From Lactarius indigo (Eukaryota; Basidiomycota; Agaricomycetes; Russulales; Russulaceae), in the NCBI GenBank assembly GCA_025766275.1, contig JAFKAC010000033.1, positions 124,001-188,000 on the forward strand: a stretch of 64,000 bases of DNA, in the 5' to 3' direction. Below the pieces are notes generated by a model that did not search any database, was not told the origin of the DNA, and saw nothing but the letters and a program-made list of their open reading frames with translations. Each line of letters begins with the position of its first letter. The stretch's first letter is position 1. A program made the position numbers and the translations under genes. Positions 54,984-64,000 of the stretch are shown here, piece after piece.

Positions 54984-56190
54984 TTAGGTCCGGTGGCTGG
55001 TGCAGCGAATGAGATGATCATTGTGGGCTTGCTCGCAGCAACAAGCTTCATCAACAGGTTCTTTGCTGTAGGGGCACGAGCGACAGGGTTTACTGAAGAA
55101 ACAATGGGTACAGGGTACTTTGCAATTGTTCTGGCAGTGGCGATGGGGTTGGTGACATTTGATGTCAGCATGGCCATATTTCTTGCACAAACAGCATTGG
55201 GTGAACATGGTGCAGTCTTCAGTATTGTGGGTAGTGTGTTGACACCAATGACAGAGAGTTTTGCTTTGTTGTTCTTCAATCTCTCTGAAGTGTTCTTGGA
55301 CTTGTTGGCAGGTCTCGTCATTTGGTACCCACATATGGTGGTTGGCCTCATTTTGGATCACCTGTTGGAGGCAGTGGTAGACATTATTTTGGGACAAACA
55401 CCTTACTGAGTCCTTGAGTTCTCCCATGGTGTTGGCGATCTCCTTCCTGAGTTTGTCTAGTACATCATGCTGACTTCAGAGGTCTTCAGTCATTGTCCGG
55501 AACCGTTGCACTTCTGCTTGTACATGCCAGTCATCCATAATGTGTAAGGCCCTGTCGATGTCGGCGTGCATTGACATGTCTGGGTCAAAGATGCGTAATT
55601 TGTAAGGCTTGAGCAGCAGGTACCCTTGATTTTTGTCATCAGTGTGCAAGGATTCTTCATAGAAGTTCTTGTTACATCCCATTGTGCTGTAGATGACTGG
55701 GTATGGTGTGAACTGTTGATACTTGACATATTTTGCATGTATTGGATGTTGGGTGCTGGCGGAGATGTTGAAGTTGTAAAAGTGTTTGCTGTGGGGATGG
55801 TTGAAGTGCCAATTGTCACCAGGGTGGTCATTGGGGATCATAGGGTGTCGGGAGTAGGAAGTGTGAAGAGGTGCAATGGAGGGGAGTTCTTTGGCAAGCT
55901 GAGCATTAATGTATTTGTCCTGTGCTATTTCTTTGATGGTAGGTGGTGGTGGTTCGACGTAGTTGGTGAAAAGGTTGGGGTGGAGTATTTGTCATAGAGT
56001 GGGGATGTTGCCTTCAGTGTGGGTTCCTGTGTGCACTGCAATCCACAGTTGAGCGACTGTGGTGGCCTCTTGAATGATGTGGTTGTAGTTGAGAATGAGC
56101 TGGGTTTCTTTGGAAGGCATGACTGGGTGAGGTGCTGTCCAGACAAGATTAGTTTTTGTGGGTTTTTATACATCTCTAAAGGTAGTACTG
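54984..56190 (-). pseudogene. Accessory module of H: core, coiled coil, Cys/His knuckles
   Basis: One minus-strand frame from just after the chromodomain to TAA 54984. It has TGA near 55995 (TL*QIL) and at 55476 (DL*SQHDVLDKL), each where Arg would fit. Order: ETQLILNYNHIIQEATTVAQ; Pro/His/Ser linker; the core KYVKYQQFTPYPVIYSTMG, YEESLHTDDKNQGYLLL, KLRIFDPDMSMHADIDRALH and VQAEVQRFR; helix (LDKLRKEIANTMGELKDSV); knuckles CHWCQHTTHNTEDC and CCLCKKYGHADIKC; then further Cys. The core aligns with D (LQFFDPHDIRACALD..LTAEVTRLR) and B. Confidence 0.8.
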
Positions 56191-59100
56191 TTTAACTAAG
56201 TCGTCCACATGCATATCTTCCTTTTTTACCCATTCATTTTCTGATGATGGAAACCCTTTCCACTTGATCAGATACTCCAACTTTTGTCCTTTATGCTGTC
56301 TCATGTCTAGGATGGTTTCAACCTCCTGTTCTTCTTCTCCATCGATTAGGTCAGGCAGTGGTGGTGTAAATGCTGGTCCATATGCTGCAGTTTCTCAAAA
56401 TGGGAAGAGAAGGTCAACATGGAACACGTCATGTACCTTCATGGTTTCAGGAAGTTGTAATTTGTATGCCACAGGTGAGATCTTCTGTGTAATTGTGAAT
56501 GGACCATATCACTTTGGAGCTAGCTTTGTAGAAGGTGCTGTTACTTTGAGGTCGTGCCCATCTAGCCATACTTGATCTCCTGTGTGATAAGTGATACGTG
56601 GTTCTCTAGTTTTGTATTGTTTTAGGATAGATTGTGTGGTGTGTAGGTGTGCTTCTTGTATTTGAAGTAATTGATCTGTTGCTGTTGGGGATCGATTTTC
56701 TTCATCAGCTTTGATGTTCACTGTAGGGTTCATTCCAAATAGAAGTTGGTGCAGCATCCGTTTGGTTACGTCATGTGGCCAGGAGTTGTGCGTGTATTCT
56801 GCAATGGGTAGATATTGATCCCAATCGTTTTGTCCCTGTTGTCTTACCCAGTATCGTAGATACTGCTCTACCCAGGTGTTCATTCTTTCTGTTTGTCCAT
56901 CTGTTTGTGGGTGGAAGGCCATACTCAGGTTTTGTTGAATGCCTGTTTGTTTACAGATGGCTGTGGCAAAAGTGCTGGTGAATCTGTAATCTCGGTCTGA
57001 GATAATTCGTTTTGAGATTCCAAACCATGGGAATACATGCCAGGGGTAGAGGGTTGCTATGCCTTCTCCTGTGATTTGTTTTGTACATGGAATGAACTTT
57101 GTTGCCTTGCTGCAGCCTTGATCTATGATAGTGAGAATGGTGTTGTACTTTCCTGTTGATGGTAGGTCCGTTATGAGATCTAGGCTGATATATTGGAATG
57201 GTCCTTCTTCCACGGGTATGTTTATGTGTTGTATGGGTGCCTTTCCTTGTGTTCTACTCTTGTTCATTTGACACGTTGGGCATCCTTTTACATACTGTTC
57301 TGTAAACTCCTTCAATCCTTTCCCTGTGTATCACCATTTCATGAGTGCCCAAGTGTTTGCCATTCCTGGATGACCTGCTATTGGGGTGTCGTGGCATTTG
57401 TAGAGGGCCTTCCATTGTGCATCATCGTCATGTAGTGTCACAAGTCGTACAAAAAGGTGGTCAGGAAGGACAGTGACATTGTCATTGATGGGATTCACCC
57501 CCCATTATGGTCTGAATGTTGTGAGAGTAGGTCAGCAATGGTATTGGAATGTCCTAGAATATGCTAAAGGGTGAAATCATATTTGGCTAGGGTTTCCATC
57601 CATCATGCCTGTCTTCCCAAAATTTCATAGGGTGCGTGAAAGTAAGATAGGTTATTGTGATCGGTAAGAATAGAGATAGGATGTCTAGCCCCCAAAAGGT
57701 GGTGGTGCCAATGACGGAGTGCCTTCATGATAGCCAACAGTTCGCAGTCATAGATAACATAATTTATTTCCACAGGGAGGAGAGAAGCGGAGAAGAAAGT
57801 GACAGGGTGTAGTTGACCATTGTTTTGCGATTGAGAAAGGGTGGCACCAATGGCAAGGTTAGATGCATCGGTTTGAACTGTGAAGGGTTTGTTGTAGTCA
57901 ATCGTGGCTAGAACAGGTCGTGATGTGAATCTGTCTTTCAGGGAAAGGAAGGCCATTTGTTGTGCATTGCCCCAAATGAAGGGAGTCCCCTTCTTTGTTA
58001 AGTCATGGAGTGGTCATGCAATGCAGGTGTAGTCGGCAATAAAAGGTTTATAGAAGTTTCCAAATCCCAAGAAAGACTGTACTTCCATAACGGAGCGTGG
58101 TGTAGGCCAGTCAATAAGCCCAGTCAATTTGATGGAGTCCATTTCGATTCCTTCTCTTCTGATGATGACTCCTAGATACTCAACGGAGGTGTGTAGAAAT
58201 TTGCATTTCTCAGGTTTCAGAAATAGATCATTATCTTGGAGTATGTGGAGTACCTGTTTGATTCAGTTGAGGTGATCGGCCTTTGATCCTTTTGTTGTTA
58301 CCAGGATGTTGTCCATGTAGACCTTCAGCCATCCTTGTGCAACCTTGTTTTGAAACAAGTCATCCATCATGCTTTGGAAGGTGGTGGGGGTGTTCGTTAG
58401 ACCAAAGAACATGACTAAAGGTTTGAATAGACCTTAATTCGTTTTGAAAGCCACCTTCCATTGGTTACCATCTTTGATCCAAATATTATTGTAGCCCCAT
58501 CTGATGTCCATTGTAGTGTACCAGTCATTACCTGGCACTTGGGTCACAAGATCAGCGATAAGAGGAAGAGGATAGCGGTTCTTTCTGGTCCAGGTATTGA
58601 ATTTCCAATAGTCTTGGATGGGACGGAGTTTTCCATCTTTCTTCTTAATGAAGAAGAATGGTGCAGCATATGGCAAGTTAGAGGGGCAGATGTAGTGTTT
58701 CTCAATATGTTCTTTTAGAAATTTGTCCAGCGCTGCTTGTTTGTCTTGGGTCAGGGGATAAACCTTGCAGTCCAAGGTTGCTGGAGCATCATCTAAGAGA
58801 TTGATAGCGTGATCCCATCTTTTCAGCTCAGGGAATCGTTGTGCTTCTTGCTCACTGAATACCTTTTCAAAACTATGAAGTTCTTTGGGGACTAGTTCCT
58901 TCCAGGACTTTACAGTGTTGTCATGAGCAGCTTTAGTGAATTTCTGGGAGTGAGTTGTTTTGCAAAGTCTCATTATGATCTCATTGTCATTTTCAAGATG
59001 TAGAGCTTTGAGGAACCATCGTTGAGGGTGCACGAAGATTACAGGATTATTTTCTGGTTCTTCCCAGTCTAGGCATACTAGGTTTGAAGCCATCCATGGG

Positions 59101-59472
59101 TATCCTAGGATCATTTGGTCTGTTCCTAGATGGGCGATATAGAACTGATGTAGTCGACTGAGTGTGATTTTACTAGTGTCATGGTCTGTCCATAGGTCTA
59201 GGTCGATGTAATGTGTGACACTTCCGCTACTATTGATGGTTCCATCAACATTTCTGATGATATGGGGGTGTTGTAGGGTGTGCAAGGTTAGAGATAGTTT
59301 GTCAACTAGTTCTTGGGTTATGAAGTTGTGGGTTGCTCCAGTATCGACTAGAGCTTCGGCCATTTCATATCTTCATTCATAGGGGAATTTGATTCTCATT
59401 TTCAGGGCATTTATTTTAGGTACAAAGATACTATCAGGGAGAAGAGCTTGGATCCAGGCCATAGGACCAGAG
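56191..59472 (-). pseudogene. Pol of element H: PR, RT, RH, IN, chromodomain
   Basis: Protease ALVDTGATHNFITQEL (59330). RT 58840-58100: HYICPSNLPYAAPFFFIKKK, MDIRWGYNNIWIKDGNQWKV. The catalytic motif is YMDN (near 58312), so the second Asp is lost by a G-to-A change at a CpG and RT is dead. RNase H 57956-57600 (VQTDASNLAIGATLSQ, YDCELLAIMKAL). Integrase 57315-56400 (GCPTCQMNK, ISLDLITDLP, ISDRDYRFTSTFA, DGQTERMNTWVEQY, GDQVWLDGHDLKVTAPSTKL). Chromodomain 56340-56200 (EEQEVETILDMRQHKGQKLE, LIKWKGFPSSENEWVKKEDM). Stops are mostly TGA. Confidence 0.88.
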
Positions 59473-59473
59473 C

Positions 59474-61186
59474 TTAGAGAAAATCTGCGCCTTTGGTGGC
59501 GAGCATCTGAGCCAGATCATCTTGTTGCTCAGTCATGAGTTTCAGCGAGAACTTGGCGAGTTGTTCCAGAACCTCACAAGTAATGACAGTGTCTTTGGTG
59601 ACCGGCGATGAGTTGCTGATTGCAGGGGTTGATTGGGTCATCGGGGTGTTCTGCGTGATTGGTGTTGAGGTGGTGACAGCGATGCGAGGTTTGCGGTCCG
59701 GACAGTTTCTGCTAAGATGCCCTTGCTTTCCACAAGTGTAGCATCGCCCTTTGGTATGATACTTCTGTTTTTCATCCTTGGTGGTAGCTTTGTGGATAGC
59801 ATTGACGTCCATGGCATTGGGATCATTTCACGGTGTGTGGTATTGTTGTTTCCCACAGTTACCATTTGTCGTCCATCATTGCAAGAAGACATTTTGACTG
59901 GGGCGTCAACCAGTGTTCTGTGAAAATGGATTGTACTCTTTGATGGCTTGCTTTTTGAGCCAGTTGCAGTGTCATTTTTGTGCGCTTTGGATCCACTAGG
60001 CAAAATTGTTGGGGCTGTCATGATCAATACAGGCTCCAGCGTGCGGTGCAGGTAGACCTTGAGCAAACATCCGGAGGACATTGGGTTTGTCAGCATCCAT
60101 TCCAGCACAGTCTGTGAGGTCTTGAAATTCAGAAATATAGTCGTCAAGATTGCTATTTTTCATGCATAGTTTAAGGAGGGCTTGTTGTGCTTTCTTGGCA
60201 TTGGAAATGTCCGTAAAAGCATCCTTGAATTCACGTGAAATAATCTGCCAAATGTCATGGCCAAACGGAACCGTTTTTGTTCCTGTGTCGATTTGGGTGA
60301 GCCAGTCTGTTGTGTGTGTGACCCATTTTTTGGCTCCTCCTTTGCAAAGATTGAGGAATAGAGTAGCCCACTTGTAAGGATCTTTGATGATTGAAGCATC
60401 TTTATTTATGAAACAATAATGCTGGAACACACCTAGAAATCAGCACATGTCTGATTGTTTGCTGGAGAAGGCTCAAGGAGCTGTCCCTTTGAGGCATTCT
60501 CCTCATATCGATCTGAGAATTTTCTCAAAATTATGTTCATTGGCAGTAAGTGCTCCATCATCGTTGCCATCATTGCCATCTCCATCATCCAGGGTCTTTC
60601 CAAAAGTATCCCCAGGGGTGATAGTGGTGCATCGAGATGGCGGGGTCTTGTTGTCATCCTTTTGTTTACCTTTGTCGGTTGTCTTGTCACTGTGATCAAA
60701 GTTAAGACCGGTGTCACTAATAGTTTCGGAGTGTGTGCTTGGGGGTCGGGACATGTGGGCTGCTTCTTGAGAGGACGCTGCATGCTGTTCGAAGCAGGTT
60801 GGTGTTGGTGCTATTGTAATGGATTTGGCAGCCGTTTGAAGTAACATTTGGTTCTTAAGTTTGTCAACATTCATATTTGGCCAGGGGGCATGGACCAGTC
60901 CAAGGTTTGACATTGCTACTCAAAAGGCATAGTGTTGCTTGAAGTTTGGGTTGTACTGAATTTTGTACCAAACCCCACAATAGTTTTCGACAGCTTTCTT
61001 TACGCTGCAGAACAGAGTATAGTAGCCAGCCCATGGGGCTTGGCTATTTCCCTTCTGTAAATATTCAATGTTAGTTCGCAAGGGATTGTTAGCAGCCCCG
61101 ACGTTGTCAGTGTTTTGGGGTGGCAGTTGAAATGGCAGGGAAATAATCCCTCCTCCGTTGTCTTTGGTGAATGTGGATCAGGACAT
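59474..61186 (-). pseudogene. Gag of element H
   Basis: Probable start ATG 61186 (MS*STFTKDNGGGIISLPF). N-terminal domain GYYTLFCSVKKAVENYCG, VWYKIQYNPNFKQHYAF, resembling B and D. Then an acidic Asp/Gly linker, capsid (YKWATLFLNLCKGGAKKWVT, NLDDYISEFQDLTDCAGMDA, LRMFAQGLPAPHAGACIDHD), DPNAMDV, knuckle CYTCGKQGHLSRNC. It ends KGADFL at TAA near 59474. About nine internal stops, nearly all TGA at likely CGA sites; one TAG near 59998. Pol overlaps in the -1 frame at AGATTTT, the position of the slippery sites in B and D. Confidence 0.82.
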
Positions 61187-61238
61187 TGATAACAGGTTCT
61201 GTATTTTGGGAATCAAGTTTGGGGAAAGCTTGACTTAA

Positions 61239-61600
61239 TGTTACGCACAGTAAGGTGTATCATTCGGATTCGAGTTGGAGTTTGAATTGGAGTTCGGATA
61301 ATGCTGACAATCAGACAGCAGAGTGATGATGCACAAGACAAGAGGGGAATTGTGAGTCTACGATGAGCGATTGTTTGGATTTGTGAAGCCAAAGATGTTT
61401 ATACGAGAAGTTACTGCAGTTGAATACAGTAAGTTGAGCTTAGAGCTCTTAGTACATGGAGTTCTGTCCTTAAGTACTACTGGTGCGAGTCATATGGAAT
61501 CTATGAGAACGTCCTTCAAATCATACAGAAAGTGCAAGTCAACAGGTTGGAAGGATGTTGGAAAGGTTGAGAAGATGCAAGAAGAAAACATAGTGTAACA
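61239..61600 (-). repeat. 5' LTR of element H
   Basis: 362 bp, complement of TGTTACGCACAGTAAGG ... CATAGTGTAACA, followed on the + strand by GCCCT. Confidence 0.93.
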
Positions 61601-61605
61601 GCCCT

Positions 61606-62222
61606 GGTGCCCTAGCCACTCCACTTGGCTGGTCACTGTCTTCCTAGGAGGACACACCAGGCTAAGGTCTGTCTGGGGCCTTACCAGCCTTCCCCAAGGC
61701 AGAGAGCAATGGGGCACCACTTGTCTCTGCCGAGGAACCTCCTGTATCATGTACTGCCTAGTAGTCCTACTTTCACCCCTACTGTTTTCCTAGCCCCTGC
61801 ACTCTGCACAAGGAGACTGGGTCTGGTAGCCCCATAATACATATCCAGGTGTGCATGGCCTACTGGGCTGTGTATTGTGGAGCTTAGTGCCAGCTGTCTC
61901 TGGTGCTCCACACTGGGTGCAGGATCTCCTCACCATGGGAGTGTAAAACCTGGTTCAGACTCTGGGGGGTGTTCACCTTATGGTGTTCTGCAACCAGATA
62001 CCTGCCTTGTAGCAGCAAAGGGAAAGGATTCAGTAAAGCCACTTGTAGTGATGAGGCAACCAACAGGCCAAGGAGGCTGAGGTAGACAGCCTTGGGCTCT
62101 GAATGATATCCCTTCACCTTTCACCTGACACAAACCATTTGAGCTGTGTCCTAGACACATCCTGGCTGGCAGCTAGCTCATGGTATGGCAAAGGGATTCC
62201 CTCAACCTGGGCCTAACCCTTG
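61606..62222. other. Internal remnant of copia C, no coding seen
   Basis: It follows the split primer site (GGTTATGGGCCCT / GGTGCCCTAG). Short open frames (61625-61837, 61877-62085) have no copia Gag features. It may be a long untranslated leader or the interior of a non-autonomous copia derivative. The right edge is a truncated A LTR. Confidence 0.45.
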
Positions 62223-62311
62223 TACTTTGATCAATATAGTCTTATATCCTCCTCTGCAGTCCCCTTGTGTCCTCTGTGACTCAAGGGCCCTCTATAGGTT
62301 GCATTCTAACA
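62223..62311 (+). repeat. Copia LTR A, 3' end fragment
   Basis: Matches the last ~89 bp of LTR A ('tactttgatcaatatagtc' to 'ctaaca'). It is followed not by a primer site but by gypsy sequence, so it is a solo-LTR remnant whose left part was lost. Confidence 0.8.
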
Positions 62312-62830
62312 CAACTACACCTTGGTTGTCATCTTCCCCTTGGTTATAATCTGGTTGACATGAGAGAGTGTCTGCTCTTCTGTTATTCTTTCCCTTGATG
62401 TGATGGATTTTGAAGTTGTATTCCACCAGTCCCAGTACTTCTCATGTGACCTGTCAACTGATTTTCTGTGGCATCTTCCAGTATTGCAGGTTAAGGTGGT
62501 CTAAGAAATCTTAATTTTTTGCAGAGATCCCACCAATAGTGCTCTCCAGTGTCACAACACTTTGACTATGGCAAGGAGTTCCAGGTCATAGATGTTGTAA
62601 GTTCTTTCTTCCTTTGAGAGGGTTGTGGAGTTGTAGCCTACAGGGTGTTTTCAGCCATCACCTTTCTTCTGCAAGAGGATGGCTCTGACTGCAAAGCCTG
62701 ATGCACCAACTTCTAGTTTAAATTGGTCTTGTAGGCATGGATGAGCCAAGATGGGCTCCTCTGTTACCAAATTCTTTAGTGTATTGAACACTGCATCCTC
62801 TTCTTCTGTCCATCTTTACCCTGTGTCTTT
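62312..62830 (-). pseudogene. B-like gypsy RNase H fragment
   Basis: The minus-strand reading matches the RNase H region of B and B' (compare 20.8-21.3 kb): SCQPDYNQGEDDNQG, phrases for EIHHIKG and QYWKLPQ near 62400-62480, and KLEVGASGFAVRAILLQK near 62680. It is heavily broken. It is cut at about 62830, where a + strand gypsy RNase H begins, an inverted junction within the same domain. Confidence 0.7.
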
Positions 62831-64000
62831 GCAAGGAGCAGAGCTGAATTACCCTGTGCATGAGAAGGAACTGCTGGCCATTGTACAAGTACTTGCCAAG
62901 TGGCAACCTGAATTGCTGGGCTACAAATTTCAGGTCTGGACAGATCATCATACCCTTGAATACTTTCACACCCAAAAGGACTTGTCCTGCCAACAAGCAT
63001 GTTGGATGGAATTCATGTCACAATATGACACAATAATCCATTATTTTCCTGGCAAAGAAAACTCTGCTGCTGATGCACTGTCACACCTTCTGGACACCAC
63101 ACTGACCTTACTTGTGTCTACCTTGGGTGCAGTGTGACAGGAAAGAATTAGCTCTCAGTTCAAACTAGAGGATGCCATCCTGGATGAAATCAAATCAGGA
63201 TATGCAGATGACCTGTTCACACAAAAACTGGCAAAGGCAGCTGCAGGAATGCCAAACATAAAGCATGACAATGGCTATTGGTTCATCAACAACAGACTCA
63301 TCCTCCCAAAGCAAACAAAGCCCAGGGAAACACTTTTCCACCTGGCACACAACAATCTTGGACACTTTGGGGTGCCAAAGACCTATGGGGCACTGCATGA
63401 CAGCTACTACTGGCCAAACATGTGCCAGGACCGCAAAGAAGGTTACATCCCAGGTTGTGTAGATTGTTAGCAAAATAAGGCAAGAATGATGAAGCCAATC
63501 AGCCCACTGCACCCACTCCCTGTGCCAGATGGACATTGTGACTCAGTCACAATTGACTTCATTGGCCCATTACCAAAAGATGACAGCTTTGACACAATCA
63601 TCATGTTTATGGACTGACTAGGCTCAGACATCCATATCATTCCAACTGTGTCCATGTTAACCACTGAACAGTTGGCAGAAATATTCTTCAACAGGTGGTA
63701 CTGTGAGAATTGGTTGTTGTTAGAGATTGTCTCCAACTATGATAAGCTCTTCTTAGCACATTTCTGGAAATGTTTGCACAAATTAACAGGGGTCAAGCTT
63801 AAGATGTCCTCCAGCTACCACCCAGAAATGGATGGTGCAAGCAAACATATGAACAAGACAGTCATCCAGTGCATCCAATATGCAGTCAAAAGGGACCAAA
63901 AAGATGGGGCATGTGCACTACCAACAATCCATTTTGACATCATGAACACAATCAATGCCTCAACTGGTCTGACCCCATTCCAACTTTGTTTTGGGAAAAC
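62831..64000 (+). pseudogene. Gypsy J: RNase H and integrase, running off the window
   Basis: RNase H end: GAELNYPVHEKELLAIVQVL, FQVWTDHHTLEYFHTQKDLS, FPGKENSAADALSHL. Integrase zinc site: FHLAHNNLGHFGVPKTYGAL...CVDC*QNKAR. Core: SVTIDFIGPLPKDDSFDTII, a degraded second Asp region (VSNYDKLFLAHFWKCLHKLT), YHPEMDGASKHMNKTVIQCI (catalytic Glu position changed) and STGLTPFQLCFGK. Stops at 63135, 63468 and 63616. It differs clearly from B, D, E and H, so it is a separate family, closer to other Tf1/sushi-like fungal gypsies. It continues past 64000. Confidence 0.85.

Larger units (their letters stand above)
54606..61600 (-). mobile_element. Complete but decayed Ty3/gypsy chromovirus H, TSD GCCCT
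   Basis: The 6995-bp element is flanked by GCCCT at 54601-54605 and 61601-61605. Minus-strand order: 5' LTR (61600-61239), Gag, Pol (PR-RT-RH-IN-chromodomain), accessory module, purine tract (54983-54972), 3' LTR (54971-54606). The LTRs differ at about 30 of 362 positions by my count, all transitions and nearly all in CpG context, plus a 4-bp indel. It is therefore clearly older than B and D. Confidence 0.93.

Noticed and set aside
54861..55409. 182-codon plus-strand ORF with hydrophobic stretches, like a membrane protein
   Set aside because: It starts inside the H LTR and is antisense to the H accessory module, whose minus-strand frame has conserved motifs and knuckles.

Overview
This window contains no recognisable host gene. 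It is a transposon graveyard from a filamentous fungus, most likely an agaricomycete basidiomycete. The clues are short GT-AG introns (about 40-85 nt), a Tnp2-type CACTA transposase, a Ngaro-like tyrosine-recombinase retroelement with the Gag type I know from mushroom-forming fungi, chromodomain Ty3/gypsy elements, and Ty1/copia LTRs followed by a half-tRNA(iMet)-type primer site. I could not name the species. Family letters (A-J) are mine.

Layout. 1-1004: unassigned. 1005-2869: 3' end of an old D-type gypsy (minus) with a tRNA-derived SINE in its LTR. 2870-7483: broken copia element (LTR A, Gag, PR, IN, RT) cut by a solo D LTR. 7484-8840: debris plus two C LTRs. 8841-11274: spliced CACTA Tnp2 transposase (minus) holding a solo A LTR and a 60-bp miniature LTR. 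11559-32812: one Ngaro-like element (Gag, RT, RNase H, tyrosine recombinase) split by two related gypsy elements in opposite orientation: B' (15422-23373, minus, old) and B (23424-31230, plus, 509-bp LTRs, TSD CCTAC). 33.2-35.3 kb: remnants of unknown spliced genes. 36226-38150: array of GACTTT/AAAGTC motifs. 38132-53240: old gypsy E cut by several insertions, including gypsy D (44916-52875, TSD ATATG, 586-bp LTRs, intact 1174-aa Pol). 53243-62222: copia C remnant, with gypsy H (54606-61600, minus, TSD GCCCT) sitting in its primer-binding site. 62223-64000: A LTR end, a B-like RNase H fragment (minus) and a further gypsy (J, plus) running off the end.

Three patterns stand out. (1) Gypsy families B, D and H all carry the same extra module after the integrase/chromodomain: a conserved core domain, then a coiled coil, and in D and H a tail of Cys/His knuckles. 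It is fused in frame to Pol in B and is a separate ORF in D. This is my best candidate for an undescribed component. (2) Gag and Pol sit in a -1 relation with a slippery heptamer and a short stem-loop at the same place in B and D. (3) Decay is almost purely CpG to TpG/CpA: nearly all LTR-LTR differences are at CpG sites, and every premature stop I could place in B and D is TGA where CGA is expected. This points to cytosine methylation of these elements.

Most solo LTRs keep perfect 5-bp target duplications, so the order of insertion can be read directly, up to four levels deep (Ngaro > B' > C > G).
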